A stretch of DNA of 44,353 nucleotides, taken from NCBI RefSeq assembly GCF_013179805.1, contig NZ_SRRZ01000059.1, positions 1-44,353 on the forward strand, read 5' to 3'. This document shows, one piece after another, positions 17,073 through 26,220 of the stretch. Position 1 is the first letter of the stretch; each line of letters starts with the position of its first letter. Both the position numbers and the translations under genes were made by a program. The notes under the pieces are model-generated. The model saw only the letters and a list, made by a program, of their open reading frames with translations. It searched no databases and had not been told where the DNA came from. Source of the DNA: Microcoleus asticus IPMA8 (GTDB lineage: Bacteria; Cyanobacteriota; Cyanobacteriia; Cyanobacteriales; Microcoleaceae).

Positions 17073-17843
17073 ATGACCGCACATCAGGAATCCATCATCG
17101 ACCAGTTCACTCGTCAGGCAATTCCATTCTCTAAATTGTACGCTCACACAAATCAAGAGTCTCTGTACCTGCTCATAGAAATGGCGAGTGTTTCTGACAA
17201 AGACACAGTTCTAGATGTTGCTTGCGGCCCGGGTATTGTTGCTTGTGCTTTTGCTGCGGTTTCCAGTCGCGTTACTGGCATTGATTTAACACCAGCAATG
17301 ATCGCACAAGCCCAGATTTTGGCACAGCAAAAAAACTTGACTAATCTCTCATGGCAGGAAGGCGATATCGAGATGCTACCATTTGCGGATGATAGTTTTT
17401 CCATTGTTCTGAGTCGTTACGCTTTCCATCATTTTTTGCGGCCAGATGTTGTGTTGTCGGAGATGGTTCGCGTGTGTCGTCCGGGCGGTCGAATTCTGAT
17501 TGCTGATGTTGCGATGCCACCGGATAAAGTGAATGCTTATGACCGGATTGAGAAGTTGCGCGATCCATCTCATACTCGCGCCTTGACTCTGGAAGAGTTG
17601 CCCCAATTAGTCGCGGATGCCAATCTTCAAAATATCAAGTTGGCATTTTACAAGGTAGAATTAGAGCTTGAACAGCAGTTAGCTGCTTCTTTCCCAAATC
17701 CCGGCGATGACAATAAGGTGCGACAAATTTTTAGAGAGGATATTGGTGTTGACAATCTGGGGGTTGGCGCACATGAACTAGGAAATGAAATTCATTATGC
17801 GGTTCCGATCGCTGTGATTGTTGGCGAGAAAGCAAAGCTATAG
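17073..17843 (+). CDS. Class I SAM-dependent methyltransferase (UbiE-like)
   Basis: A 256-residue methyltransferase. Motif I is VLDVACGPGIVACAFA (about 46-61), the acidic ribose-binding residue comes in RVTGIDLTPAMIAQA, then GDIEMLPFADDSFSIVLSRYAFHHF (motif II-like) and VCRPGGRILIADV (post-II), all typical of the Methyltransf_11/UbiE group. No membrane segment or special substrate domain. The substrate cannot be told from sequence; small molecules or quinones are usual in this group. A large hairpin lies 45 bp upstream. It appears to be a single-gene unit. Confidence 0.85.
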   Translation: MTAHQESIIDQFTRQAIPFSKLYAHTNQESLYLLIEMASVSDKDTVLDVACGPGIVACAFAAVSSRVTGIDLTPAMIAQAQILAQQKNLTNLSWQEGDIEMLPFADDSFSIVLSRYAFHHFLRPDVVLSEMVRVCRPGGRILIADVAMPPDKVNAYDRIEKLRDPSHTRALTLEELPQLVADANLQNIKLAFYKVELELEQQLAASFPNPGDDNKVRQIFREDIGVDNLGVGAHELGNEIHYAVPIAVIVGEKAKL

Positions 17844-17976
17844 TTAGCTGGAAATGGAATTAGGTAATGCCGATCGCAATTCAAGTGCTGCTGCTAATTC
17901 CTACAAAGTGCGTCAAGCTAAGCTCCCGATCGCGATCGGCTAAAGTTTCCTTCATTCTTATGGCAAGTTAAAAGTG

Positions 17977-17982
17977 TATAAT
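17977..17982 (+). promoter_or_regulatory. Candidate -10 box
   Basis: TATAAT in an AT-rich context upstream of the two mini-frames and the large gene at 18322. The -35 region is weak. Confidence 0.3.
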
Positions 17983-18152
17983 TAAGTCTACTATGACAGG
18001 GAACTGCGATGACTATTCTTAAACCTCGTTATAAGCTGTTCAGCATTTAAATCACGTTCGCAAAATAATCAAAAGTTAGTAAAAATTAAAAATCGAAAAA
18101 TTTAAATGGAGGATTCACTATGACTGCACAAATTTAACAAGCTATCGATATG

Positions 18153-18266
18153 GGGCGTTGCTTAATCAGAGTATGAAAAAAATAACTTGAAAATCCCGAA
18201 GTTTTGTGGATACTGGTTTCTCTGACTTGCATATTGAGCCAGTCATACCTTAAATCAGCAACGCCC
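18153..18266. mobile_element. 114-bp MITE-like element with imperfect inverted ends
   Basis: The left end reads GGGCGTTGCTTAATCAGAGT, and the complement of the right end GGGCGTTGCTGATTTAAGGT, both continuing into ATGA. The first 10 bases are identical. The GGCGTTGCTGA end resembles insertion-sequence ends common in cyanobacteria. No target duplication is obvious. Confidence 0.55.
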
Positions 18267-18321
18267 AAAAATATATATCCTACACCAACCACCACGATTC
18301 GGCTTTCGCCGACACTAAGCG

Positions 18322-20880
18322 ATGTCTACCGAAACATTAGTTAACTGGCTCGAATCGAGCACCGAATTAGGCATATTATCCCGCGAGATTTTACAGGCGA
18401 TCGCGGGTGAAATGGAGATGACAACTTTTCCCCCTGGATTTCGAGTGGTAATAGAAGATACGCCCGTCACTAATCTCTATATCCTAGAACGAGGACAAGC
18501 CGATCGATACCACCGCAAACAACCGGGTTTAATGTGGGGGAGTAGTTTATTACCGGGGGCGATCGTCAATTTATCGGCCCTTCAACGATCGCAACCTGCG
18601 GATAGTCGAATTATTGCTCGGACAGAGTGTCAATTTTGGGTAATTAGTGCCGATCGCTGGCGTGGTTTCCTAGAAAGATATCCACGGATCGCCCAAGCCT
18701 ACGCTCAACGTTTGGCGGCGAAATTAGAGCAGCTAGAAGCAGAAATTGCCTACGAACGAGAGCGTCAAAATGCCCTCCGCAGCTATCTAGTACCTAGGGC
18801 GAAACGGGGAGTCATTGGCAATAGTCGTTATGCAGTGAAATTGCGCCAACAAATTCGCACGGCATCGAGTGACAGCCGATCGGTATTAATCTCTGGCGAA
18901 CCTGGTTTAGAAAAGGATAATTTAGCTGCTTTAATTCATTTCGGCTCTCACCGCCGCAACGAGCCAATTATTCAGATTAAAAGTGCTTTACTTCAGAGCA
19001 ATGGAGCGGAATTATTCGGGCGGTTGGGCGGCAAACCGGGGCTGTTGGAATGGTTGGGAGAAGGGACGTTAATTTTAAATGACGTGCAAGAATTACCCGC
19101 TCAATTATGCCCCCAAATTCAGCAATTATTAACCGAGGGAACCTATACGCCAGTTGTCAAGGAAGGACAAATACCGCGACCACCGCGTTCTAGTAAGGCC
19201 CGGATAATTTTAATCTCAGAAATTGTGCAGCCCAAGCTAGATAAGCTGACACAACACAAGATTAAAGTTCCATCCTTGCGGGTGCGAAAAACAGATTTAG
19301 AGGCACAAGTCAACTATTATCTCAATATCATTGGTCGCAAAAAGAAATTAGTCAAGCCCAAAGTTACACCGGAAGCAATTCGCCGCTTACAAGCCTACGA
19401 TTTTCCAGGTAATTTGCAGGAATTGCAGGGAATGGTCGATCGCGCCTTAGTTCAAGCACAGGGGAGTAAGGTATTAACTGAAGAAGTGTTTTGGGCCCAG
19501 GCAGCGAAGAAACAAAAGTTTCGGGTGAATTTATTAAATATTTATCCAAAATTTCGGCAATTTTTACGGAGCGATTGGTATCCAGATCGCGTGAATTATT
19601 GGTTTACCACCTGGGTGTTTGCATTGGTGGTAATTATCCTGTTTGTTGCTCCCCAAGATCGACAACATAATTTTGCCCTAAATATCTTTTGGGCGTGGTG
19701 GTGGCCGTTAATTTTATTATTATTCCCCATCATCGGGCGATTGTGGTGTGCTTTTTGCCCTTTTATGATTTATGGGGAAATCGTCCAAAAACTATCGCTA
19801 AAAATTTTCCCTCGAACTCTCAATAAATGGCCGCGCCAACGAGCAGAAAAATGGGGTGGCTGGCTTCTATTTGGACTATTTACTCTGATATTTCTGTGGG
19901 AAGAGTTGTGGAATTTAGAAAATACCGCCTATTTATCCAGTTGTTTGTTGTTGCTCATCACCGCCGGAGCGGTAATTTTTTCCCTAATCTTCGAGAGGCG
20001 ATTTTGGTGTCGTTATTTATGCCCGATCGGGGGAATGAATGGATTATTTGCTAAACTCTCAGTTATCGAACTTCGCGCTCAACAAGGAACCTGCGCGGCG
20101 GAATGCAGCACCTACCAATGTTACAAAGGCGGCCCCGGCTTGGGGGAAGGATTAACTACTAATGGCTGTCCGATTTATTCCCATCCCGCCCAATTAACCG
20201 ATAATAAAGATTGCGTGTTGTGCATGACTTGCTTGAAAGCTTGTCCGCATCGATCGGTAGAATTAAATCTGCGCCCTCCCGGCATCGAATTATGGACTAC
20301 CCACGTTCCTCACAGTTATGAAGTTGCCCTGTTATTTCTATTGTTAGGCGGTATTTATCTGCATCGCTTGCCGGAGATAAATAGTTGGTTGGGGCTGAGC
20401 ATCAATTTAGAGCAATTTTTACCTCATTTAGGACTGTCGATCGCAGTGTTAATTATCCCGCCGATGATTCCCCTAATTGCCTACGCAATCATGCAGGCAA
20501 TTTATCGATTGGGACAAGCAGAAACCATGCCATTTACAACCTACAAACCCCTCTCATTTGTCTCTCTCGCCTACGGTTATTTACCCTTAGTCTGGGGCGG
20601 AAGTTTGGCTCACTATTGGCGATTGGGTTTGCAGGAAGGCGGTCGAGTGATTCCTGTAGCTTTTGCCACTTTCGGACAAATGAGAGACGATTTACCGAGT
20701 TTTATTGGCGATCCAGCGGTGATTAGTTTCTTGCAAGGTTTAACTTTGATTGTATCATTATTAGTTACAATATTTGTGACTCAAAAAATTGCCAAGCGCT
20801 CAATTAAATCTTTGATTCCACAACATTTAGCGAGTTTGTGCCTGATGCTGAGTTTGTGGTATGCGATCGTAGGAACCTGA
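18322..20880 (+). CDS. Fusion: cyclic-nucleotide-binding domain + degenerate sigma-54-type AAA+ + NapH/NosR-like Fe-S membrane protein
   Basis: An 852-residue protein with three parts. Residues 10-140 are a CAP-like cyclic-nucleotide-binding fold (FPPGFRVVIEDTPVTNLYIL) ending in a coiled coil. Residues 163-400 resemble the AAA+ domain of sigma-54 activators, but Walker A is GEPGLEKD (192-199, last S/T replaced by D), Walker B is LILNDVQEL, and the GAFTGA loop is missing; the sensor-2 block FPGNLQEL (361-368) remains. Residues 425-850 are a polytopic membrane region with cysteine sets C476/C479-P, C563/C567-P, C591/C595/C600/C616 and a classical 4Fe-4S ferredoxin motif C631-x2-C634-x2-C637-x3-C641-P, as in NapH/NosR/RdxA-type proteins. 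No DNA-binding helix-turn-helix is seen. Probably a membrane redox sensor or electron carrier under nucleotide control. Confidence 0.85.
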   Translation: MSTETLVNWLESSTELGILSREILQAIAGEMEMTTFPPGFRVVIEDTPVTNLYILERGQADRYHRKQPGLMWGSSLLPGAIVNLSALQRSQPADSRIIARTECQFWVISADRWRGFLERYPRIAQAYAQRLAAKLEQLEAEIAYERERQNALRSYLVPRAKRGVIGNSRYAVKLRQQIRTASSDSRSVLISGEPGLEKDNLAALIHFGSHRRNEPIIQIKSALLQSNGAELFGRLGGKPGLLEWLGEGTLILNDVQELPAQLCPQIQQLLTEGTYTPVVKEGQIPRPPRSSKARIILISEIVQPKLDKLTQHKIKVPSLRVRKTDLEAQVNYYLNIIGRKKKLVKPKVTPEAIRRLQAYDFPGNLQELQGMVDRALVQAQGSKVLTEEVFWAQAAKKQKFRVNLLNIYPKFRQFLRSDWYPDRVNYWFTTWVFALVVIILFVAPQDRQHNFALNIFWAWWWPLILLLFPIIGRLWCAFCPFMIYGEIVQKLSLKIFPRTLNKWPRQRAEKWGGWLLFGLFTLIFLWEELWNLENTAYLSSCLLLLITAGAVIFSLIFERRFWCRYLCPIGGMNGLFAKLSVIELRAQQGTCAAECSTYQCYKGGPGLGEGLTTNGCPIYSHPAQLTDNKDCVLCMTCLKACPHRSVELNLRPPGIELWTTHVPHSYEVALLFLLLGGIYLHRLPEINSWLGLSINLEQFLPHLGLSIAVLIIPPMIPLIAYAIMQAIYRLGQAETMPFTTYKPLSFVSLAYGYLPLVWGGSLAHYWRLGLQEGGRVIPVAFATFGQMRDDLPSFIGDPAVISFLQGLTLIVSLLVTIFVTQKIAKRSIKSLIPQHLASLCLMLSLWYAIVGT

Positions 20881-20912
20881 GAGGGAGTATGCGCGATATA
20901 TTACTTTGAATT

Positions 20913-21560
20913 TTAATTTTTTACTCGCTCTGACCAATTTAAGAGCAGGCTTCTTGCTGACAGGTACAGCAAAACACCATTAAAAAGGTGCCAGAGGAAA
21001 TGAGTCCCTGTTGAAAAGAAAGGGCAAATTGCCCGATCGATAGTACGGAATGCAAGGGCTAATAGGAAAACACCTGTTGCTGCTAATAGAATGAATGGTT
21101 CGCGCTTTTGCTGTCGATAGTGATACAGTCCTAGTCCGAGCAAAACCAAAAATGCAGGAGCATACGAAAGAGAACCATTGAGAAGATTTATAAATTGCTT
21201 GCTAAAATCGCTAACAAAAAAGAATGCTGCAAGTAATACTCCTGCATATCCTGAATTCATCCTAACTACCCGACGACTGTAAAGCCATATAAAACAAAGC
21301 TGAAAGAGCAGAATAGGAATCACATCTAGTAAATTTGCAGATCGCGTTGCAAATGTATGAAATAGGAAACTTCCGATACCAATACTGGTGGCTAAAGCAA
21401 TCAGTATCCAAATACCAGGGGATATTTTGTGGTGTCGCCGAGCTAATTGCCAAATAGCCCATGCTGCAATAATGAAAGACACATTAGAAATAGCATTCAG
21501 TGGCTCGCTCCATAAACCAGGAAGGAGTCGCTCACAGTAAAGGTCGATATAATCATTCAT
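20913..21560 (-). CDS. Ceramidase-family (CREST) seven-TM hydrolase-like protein
   Basis: A 215-residue membrane protein with about seven hydrophobic segments. The N-terminus MNDYIDLYCERLLPGLWSEP, then NAISNVSFIIAA, GSFLFHTFATRSANLLDVIP and the C-terminal GTHFLWHLFNGVLLY match the alkaline-ceramidase family. The zinc-ligand pattern is intact: Ser in SNVSF, His in FHTF, Asp in LLDV, and paired His in THFLWH. Members are metal-dependent amide hydrolases acting in membranes; cyanobacteria lack ordinary sphingolipids, so the natural substrate is open. It is convergent with the large Fe-S fusion gene, with only 32 bp between the stops. Confidence 0.85.
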   Translation of the reverse strand: MNDYIDLYCERLLPGLWSEPLNAISNVSFIIAAWAIWQLARRHHKISPGIWILIALATSIGIGSFLFHTFATRSANLLDVIPILLFQLCFIWLYSRRVVRMNSGYAGVLLAAFFFVSDFSKQFINLLNGSLSYAPAFLVLLGLGLYHYRQQKREPFILLAATGVFLLALAFRTIDRAICPFFSTGTHFLWHLFNGVLLYLSARSLLLNWSERVKN

Positions 21561-21706
21561 AGCTCTACCATTTATTTTTTCAAGCTAACTTATAATTGTG
21601 TCGCAGATGCTGTACAATACACTATCTAATCTAGAATACCGCAAGTCGCTGATGTATGTAAACCCCTTCTTACTCGCATTCAGCTTTTTAAACTAAACTC
21701 AACCTG

Positions 21707-21712
21707 TATAAT
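21707..21712 (+). promoter_or_regulatory. Candidate -10 box before the radical SAM gene
   Basis: TATAAT inside a small hairpin CCTGTataattgagACAGG, about 100 bp before the ATG at 21817. The -35 match is poor. Confidence 0.3.
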
Positions 21713-21816
21713 TGAGACAGGTGAATGGAAGATAGTACGAGGGTTATATTAACACATGAAAACCTCAAAAAACTCTGTAAATAACTCAATTTAACCCAAT
21801 AATTAATCCCGAACTT

Positions 21817-23202
21817 ATGAGCGACTTATCAATCCGGCCCGCCCTGATCACCAAAGTTATCCCCGACAGCATCTGCGCCGAAATCGGATTTGAACCAGGA
21901 GACTCAATCGTCGCAGTCAACGGCCAAAAACCCCGCGACTTGATCGACTATCAATTCCTGTGCGCCGATGAATTTATCGAACTAGAAGTTTTAGATGCCA
22001 AAGGCAAAAGTCACAAGCTAGAAATAGAAAAAGATTATGACGAAGACTTGGGAGTGGAATTTGAAACTGCTCTCTTCGATGGACTAATTCAGTGCAACAA
22101 CCGCTGCCCTTTTTGCTTTATCGACCAGCAGCCTCCGGGAAAGCGCGAAACTTTGTATCTCAAAGATGATGACTACCGCCTCAGCTTTCTTTATGGCAGC
22201 TATCTCACTCTCACAAATCTGACTCAAAAAGAGTGGGACAGAATCGAACAAATGCGGCTTTCTCCTCTCTATGTTTCGGTGCACGCTACCGAACCGGAAG
22301 TGCGAATTAGGCTGTTAAAAAATCTCCGCGCTGGCAAGATTTTAGAACAAATCAAATGGTTTCAAGAACGCCGATTGCAAATTCACGCTCAAGTAGTTGT
22401 TTGTCCCGGTATTAATGATGGCGAACATTTAGAACGCACTTTGTTAGATTTGGCAAAATTTCATACCGGAAATAATCCCGCTGTAGCATCGGTGGCTGTA
22501 GTGCCGGTGGGTTTAACTCGCTTTCGCCCAGCAGAAGATGAATTAATTGCAGTAACTGCGGAAAAAGCGCGAGAAGTAATCGAGCAAGTGCAGAAAATTC
22601 AAGTGCTTTTGAGTAAAGGAAAAGGCGGCAAAAAGGCGAAAAAGCCGAATTCAAAATCGCGCTGTATTTGGCTGGCTGACGAGTGGTTTTTAATAGCTGG
22701 TTTAGATTTGCCGTCGGCTGCTGATTACGAAGATTATCCGCAAATTGGTAACGGTGTGGGTTCTATCCGCCAGTTTATCCAGCAGTTTGAAACGGCTTTT
22801 GAGAAGCTGCAACCGATGCAAGTCGAGCCTGCGCGCAAGTTGGTTTGGGTGGTGGGTAATGCTGTAGAAAAAGCTTTTGAGCCGATCGTACAACAACTCA
22901 ACCAAATTCCCGGCTTGTCCGTCAACATGGCAGCACTTTGCAGCCGCTACTGGGGACAAACTATCACTGTCACGGGTTTGCTCACCGGGCAAGATTTGCT
23001 GGAAGCTTTGCAGGGGCGAGACTTGGGAGATGGCATCCTGCTGCCGTCGGTGATGCTAAAACAGGGGGAACCGCGTTTTCTAGACGACATGACCCTCGAA
23101 CAGCTAGCCAGCTCGCTGAAAACCCGGATTTTGCCCGTTAGCGGAGTAGAGGAACTAATCTCGGCGGCGATCGGTCTGGCAACTGCTGAAGTTGAATTCT
23201 AA
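21817..23202 (+). CDS. TIGR03279 cyanobacterial radical SAM protein (PDZ + DUF512)
   Basis: A 461-residue protein. A PDZ-like N-terminal domain (ALITKVIPDSICAEIGFEPG, VNGQKPRDLIDYQ) is followed by a radical SAM core with the cluster motif C93-x3-C97-x2-C100 (CNNRCPFCFIDQQPPGKR), then the DUF512 C-terminal region (VGNAVEKAF; TITVTGLLTGQDLL; LLPSVMLKQGE; FLDDMTLEQL). This is the family called putative FeS-containing cyanobacterial-specific oxidoreductase. It is conserved throughout oxygenic cyanobacteria and has no established reaction that I know of. Cytoplasmic, single gene, normal length, no anomalies. Confidence 0.92.
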   Translation: MSDLSIRPALITKVIPDSICAEIGFEPGDSIVAVNGQKPRDLIDYQFLCADEFIELEVLDAKGKSHKLEIEKDYDEDLGVEFETALFDGLIQCNNRCPFCFIDQQPPGKRETLYLKDDDYRLSFLYGSYLTLTNLTQKEWDRIEQMRLSPLYVSVHATEPEVRIRLLKNLRAGKILEQIKWFQERRLQIHAQVVVCPGINDGEHLERTLLDLAKFHTGNNPAVASVAVVPVGLTRFRPAEDELIAVTAEKAREVIEQVQKIQVLLSKGKGGKKAKKPNSKSRCIWLADEWFLIAGLDLPSAADYEDYPQIGNGVGSIRQFIQQFETAFEKLQPMQVEPARKLVWVVGNAVEKAFEPIVQQLNQIPGLSVNMAALCSRYWGQTITVTGLLTGQDLLEALQGRDLGDGILLPSVMLKQGEPRFLDDMTLEQLASSLKTRILPVSGVEELISAAIGLATAEVEF

Positions 23203-23343
23203 ATTTTGAATCGAACATTCAAAAGTTAAGATGAGTATGGTAATTGTGACTTGTAACCGTCGAGTTCAGGCTACAGACTAGAAACTTGAGACCTCAATCT
23301 TGCTCTAAAATTGTCTCTAGGATTGCAGAGTAATTAAAAAATT

Positions 23344-25239
23344 ATGCGTGTTTTTCGTCAAATCATCGTAGTCGGAGTGGGCGCTGCAATTACTTTCAGC
23401 AACGCCGCACAGAGTGCTTCAGCACAGCCTCCGGCTCAATCTCAGGACAGTTTGGCCCTTAGCAATCAGCTCGAATTAGGGCAGAATGTTCGATCGACCT
23501 CGAACACAGCGCCAGAATCAGCCTCAGATCCCGAACAGTCGATCGCCCTTAACCCGCCAACCTCCGAGTCTCAGCAGCAAGGGGGAGCGAAGATCGCATC
23601 AACTCCCCCAACCAAGCCCGAGCAAGCATCAAAGCCTCAACAGGCTGCTCCGGCTTCCCCATCAACTCTGTCTCAGGCAGGTTCGACACCTATAAGAGGT
23701 TTGGGACCGACAGACGCTCAGCAGCCTTCCCCGAGCCCTCTCAACAATGTTCCTGTGCCGAGTTCCCCGGTACCAATTATCCGGGGCACTCCGAACGAAA
23801 GTTTCCCCCCTCTCACTCCGAGGGGCATTTTAGACACCAACCCTCCGGCTTCCCTGGAACCCAACCCGAATCCGCTGCTGTTTCCGACAAACCCCGAGGA
23901 TGTCAGGATCGAGCAAACAGAGTCAATTACTTTGCAGCAGGCGATCGACCTCGCCCGCCGCAACAGCCAAACTTTGCAAATCGCCGGACAGCAAGTGGAA
24001 CAAAGCAGATTCGCTTTGCGCGAACAGCAAGCTGCTCTTTATCCCGACCTGAATTTTCAAATGGACGCCAGCCGTTCTGTGAGTGCCGGCGGAGAACTCG
24101 GAGTCCGGGCTCAGCAGCGCCAGTTGAACCAGAGGGCTAACGGAACCGGGCTGCCCGCCCTCCAAGCCGGCCCAAATTTCGGCAGCAACAGTCTCAACAG
24201 CACTTTGCAGTTGAGCTACAACATCGATTTGTTCGGAGGCAGGAACGCTAACATCCGCGCGGCAGAGGAACAGTTGCGCCTTCGGGAACTGGATGTGGAA
24301 CGCCAAGCCGAGCAACTCCGCTTCGACACTGCTGAGGCTTACTACACCTTGCAAAACGCGGACGGACAAGTTGCCATCCGCCAAGCTTCGGTCAGAAATG
24401 CCCAGCAAAGTTTGCGGGATGCCGAAGCTTTGGAACGGGCAGGGGTGGGAACCCGATTTGCTGTGTTGCAGGCTCAGGCAAATTTGGCTAACGAAGTGCA
24501 GCAACTGTCAGTTGCCCGTCGCGATCAGCGAGTTGCCCAGCGCCGTCTGGCTGAGATTTTGAATATCAGCCAGTCGGCGAACTTGACAGCGGCTGACCCG
24601 GTAGAGCAAGCGGGCTCTTGGAGGCTGTCTTTGGAAGAGAGTATCGTGCAGGCTTTTAGGAATCGCCCCGAGTTGGAACAGCAGTTGGTGCAGAGGGATA
24701 TCAGCAAGCAGCAGAGGCGATCGATTCAGGCGGGGCGTTTGCCTCAACTGAGTGTTGGGGGTAGTTACAACGTACTGGGACAAGACCCTGATAACCCCGA
24801 TCCGTATGCTACTCGCGGCTGGGCAGACGGGTATTCGATCCGGGCGAGTCTGACTTGGAGTATCTTCGACGGGGGCGCGGCGAACGCCAGGGCGAGACAG
24901 CGGGATGCTGAGATTACGATCGCCGAAAGTCGATTCGACCAACTCCGCAACCAGGTGCGTCGGGAAGTGGAACAAGCTTATTTTGGCTTGGAGTCGAGTT
25001 TTGAGAATATCGAAACTTCTGAGGCGGGAGTTTTGCAGTCAAGGGAAGCTCTGCGTCTGGCGAGACTGCGGTTTCAAGCTGGCGTGGGTACTCAGACGGA
25101 TGTGATTCAGGCAGAAACTGATTTGACTAGGGCTGAGAGAAACCGATTGTCGGCAATTGTCACCTACAACCTAGGGCTTTCGTCTCTTCAGCGGGCTGTG
25201 AGCAATCTTCCCACTAATAACCTCTCGGATGCTCCTTGA
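23344..25239 (+). CDS. TolC-family outer membrane efflux protein
   Basis: A 631-residue TolC-type protein. Signal peptide at residues 1-28 (ending SASAQ). Residues 30-190 are a long proline-, serine- and glutamine-rich low-complexity linker, longer than in E. coli TolC but common in cyanobacteria. Two outer-membrane-efflux repeats follow: LQQAIDLARRNSQTLQIAGQ to IEQ, and LEESIVQAFRNRPELEQQL to the end, each with coiled-coil helices and a short strand pair (SYNIDLFGG; SLTWSIFDGG). It should form a trimeric outer-membrane channel for type I secretion and drug efflux with partners encoded elsewhere. No inner-membrane partner lies beside it. Confidence 0.92.
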   Translation: MRVFRQIIVVGVGAAITFSNAAQSASAQPPAQSQDSLALSNQLELGQNVRSTSNTAPESASDPEQSIALNPPTSESQQQGGAKIASTPPTKPEQASKPQQAAPASPSTLSQAGSTPIRGLGPTDAQQPSPSPLNNVPVPSSPVPIIRGTPNESFPPLTPRGILDTNPPASLEPNPNPLLFPTNPEDVRIEQTESITLQQAIDLARRNSQTLQIAGQQVEQSRFALREQQAALYPDLNFQMDASRSVSAGGELGVRAQQRQLNQRANGTGLPALQAGPNFGSNSLNSTLQLSYNIDLFGGRNANIRAAEEQLRLRELDVERQAEQLRFDTAEAYYTLQNADGQVAIRQASVRNAQQSLRDAEALERAGVGTRFAVLQAQANLANEVQQLSVARRDQRVAQRRLAEILNISQSANLTAADPVEQAGSWRLSLEESIVQAFRNRPELEQQLVQRDISKQQRRSIQAGRLPQLSVGGSYNVLGQDPDNPDPYATRGWADGYSIRASLTWSIFDGGAANARARQRDAEITIAESRFDQLRNQVRREVEQAYFGLESSFENIETSEAGVLQSREALRLARLRFQAGVGTQTDVIQAETDLTRAERNRLSAIVTYNLGLSSLQRAVSNLPTNNLSDAP

Positions 25240-25386
25240 GATTGGGTTGGGACAATTCCCTACCCGATAGCTACGCACGCGCGTCCTTTAATCACCAAGG
25301 CAATTAAACATCGGGTATTAAACGTCCGACACATTAGTTAATATTTTGTAATAGAGTTCCATGTCAACTGCGTTAAGGAATCGGCA

Positions 25387-25683
25387 ATGGCCAATATCAA
25401 GTTTGTGAAGGAAAATCAGGAAGTCATCGCAGCAGACGGAGCGAATTTGAGGCTCAAAGCTCTAGAAAACCGCATCGATTTGTACACGTTTTCGGGAAAG
25501 ATGATGAATTGCGGGGGCATAGGTCAATGCGGGACCTGCATTGTGGAAATTGTCGAGGGAAGTGAAAATCTCTCGCCCCGCACTGATTTTGAAAACCGCA
25601 AGCTCAAGAAAAAGCCCGAAAACTATCGGTTAGCTTGTCAAGCTATGGTCAACGGCGAGGTCAGCGTGAAGACTAAGCCGTGA
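25387..25683 (+). CDS. 2Fe-2S ferredoxin
   Basis: A 98-residue plant/adrenodoxin-type ferredoxin domain. Cluster cysteines are C42, C48, C51 (NCGGIGQCGTC) and C84 (YRLACQ). The spacing C-x5-C-x2-C-x32-C differs from the C-x4-C-x2-C of photosynthetic PetF and is closer to the group of low-potential or XylT/adrenodoxin-like ferredoxins found in all cyanobacteria. It is quite basic near the C-terminus (RKLKKKPENYR). The ATG at 25387 follows AAGGAA. It is separated from psbM by 300 bp, so linkage to photosystem II is not shown; its electron partner is unknown. Confidence 0.88.
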   Translation: MANIKFVKENQEVIAADGANLRLKALENRIDLYTFSGKMMNCGGIGQCGTCIVEIVEGSENLSPRTDFENRKLKKKPENYRLACQAMVNGEVSVKTKP

Positions 25684-25986
25684 CTCTCAGAAGGCACAAC
25701 GCAAAACGCTAGGGATGCTAGAGATGCAGAAGGAAAGAAAAATGCAGAAGGAAAGAATTTTGTTTTTTTTTCCTATTTCACTGTATAATTACCCCTTTTG
25801 CTAGCCTAGGAAAAGAAACTAGGTTTCTACGACAAATTAAAGATTGGGCAGCGAGGCATCCAGGCAGAAACCGGGTTTGGACGCTTGTCCGCAAGCTCTC
25901 CTTCTGTCTTCGAGTTTGCCTTTTGCCTTTGAGTGATATCCTAGTTGTGTGTGTTTTTCCATTTTCCGATAGAGGCGAGCGTCTTC
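25684..25986. other. Intergenic region before psbM with GAAACC-GGTTTC palindromes
   Basis: It holds two copies of a GAAACyrGGTTTc-type palindrome (gaaactaggtttc near 25815-25827; gaaaccgggttt near 25868-25879), typical interspersed repeats of Oscillatoriales, and the psbM promoter area. A run of T's lies at 25761-25770. Confidence 0.5.
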
Positions 25987-26100
25987 ATGGAAGTTAACGA
26001 TTTAGGGTTTGTGGCAACCATTCTTTTTGTATTGGTTCCCAGTGTTTTTCTAATCATTCTGTACATTCAAACAGCTAGCCGTCAAGGTAGAAAAGATTAG
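25987..26100 (+). CDS. psbM: Photosystem II reaction centre protein M
   Basis: A 37-residue single-span thylakoid protein: MEVNDLGFVATILFVLVP, then SVFLIILYIQTASRQ and a short basic tail GRKD. This is the standard PsbM sequence and length, located at the dimer interface of photosystem II. It lies in its own transcription unit, with a GC hairpin terminator 37 bp downstream. The start ATG is preceded by GAGG about 13 bases upstream. Confidence 0.96.
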   Translation: MEVNDLGFVATILFVLVPSVFLIILYIQTASRQGRKD

Positions 26101-26136
26101 CAACTGCTGCTATTTCTGTCTGCCTTTGCTGCTTGC

Positions 26137-26178
26137 AAAAAAAAGCGCCAACAGCTTTTTGCTGAGGCGCTTTTTTTG
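26137..26178. terminator. Bidirectional terminator between psbM and the Usp gene
   Basis: The stem AAGCGCC...GGCGCTT with inner ACAGC/GCTG and a T5 loop is preceded by an A-run and followed by a T-run. It can serve psbM on the plus strand and the converging universal stress protein gene on the minus strand. Confidence 0.85.
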
Positions 26179-26220
26179 TTAAATGTTGAGTGTTGGCTGC
26201 TAAGTGTTAACGATGAGAGT

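Larger units (their letters stand above)
17844..18321. other. 478-bp leader region of the CNB/AAA+/Fe-S gene
   Basis: It contains a TATAAT box at 17977-17982, an 13-codon frame MTILKPRYKLFSI from 18009, a five-codon frame MTAQI from 18121 behind a good GGAGG site, and the 114-bp element at 18153-18266. The two mini-frames could be leader peptides or stubs of a lost gene. Confidence 0.5.

Noticed and set aside
18322..20880. Calling the large fusion a sigma-54-dependent transcription activator
   Set aside because: Missing GAFTGA loop, altered Walker motifs, no DNA-binding domain, and the organism group generally lacks sigma-54.
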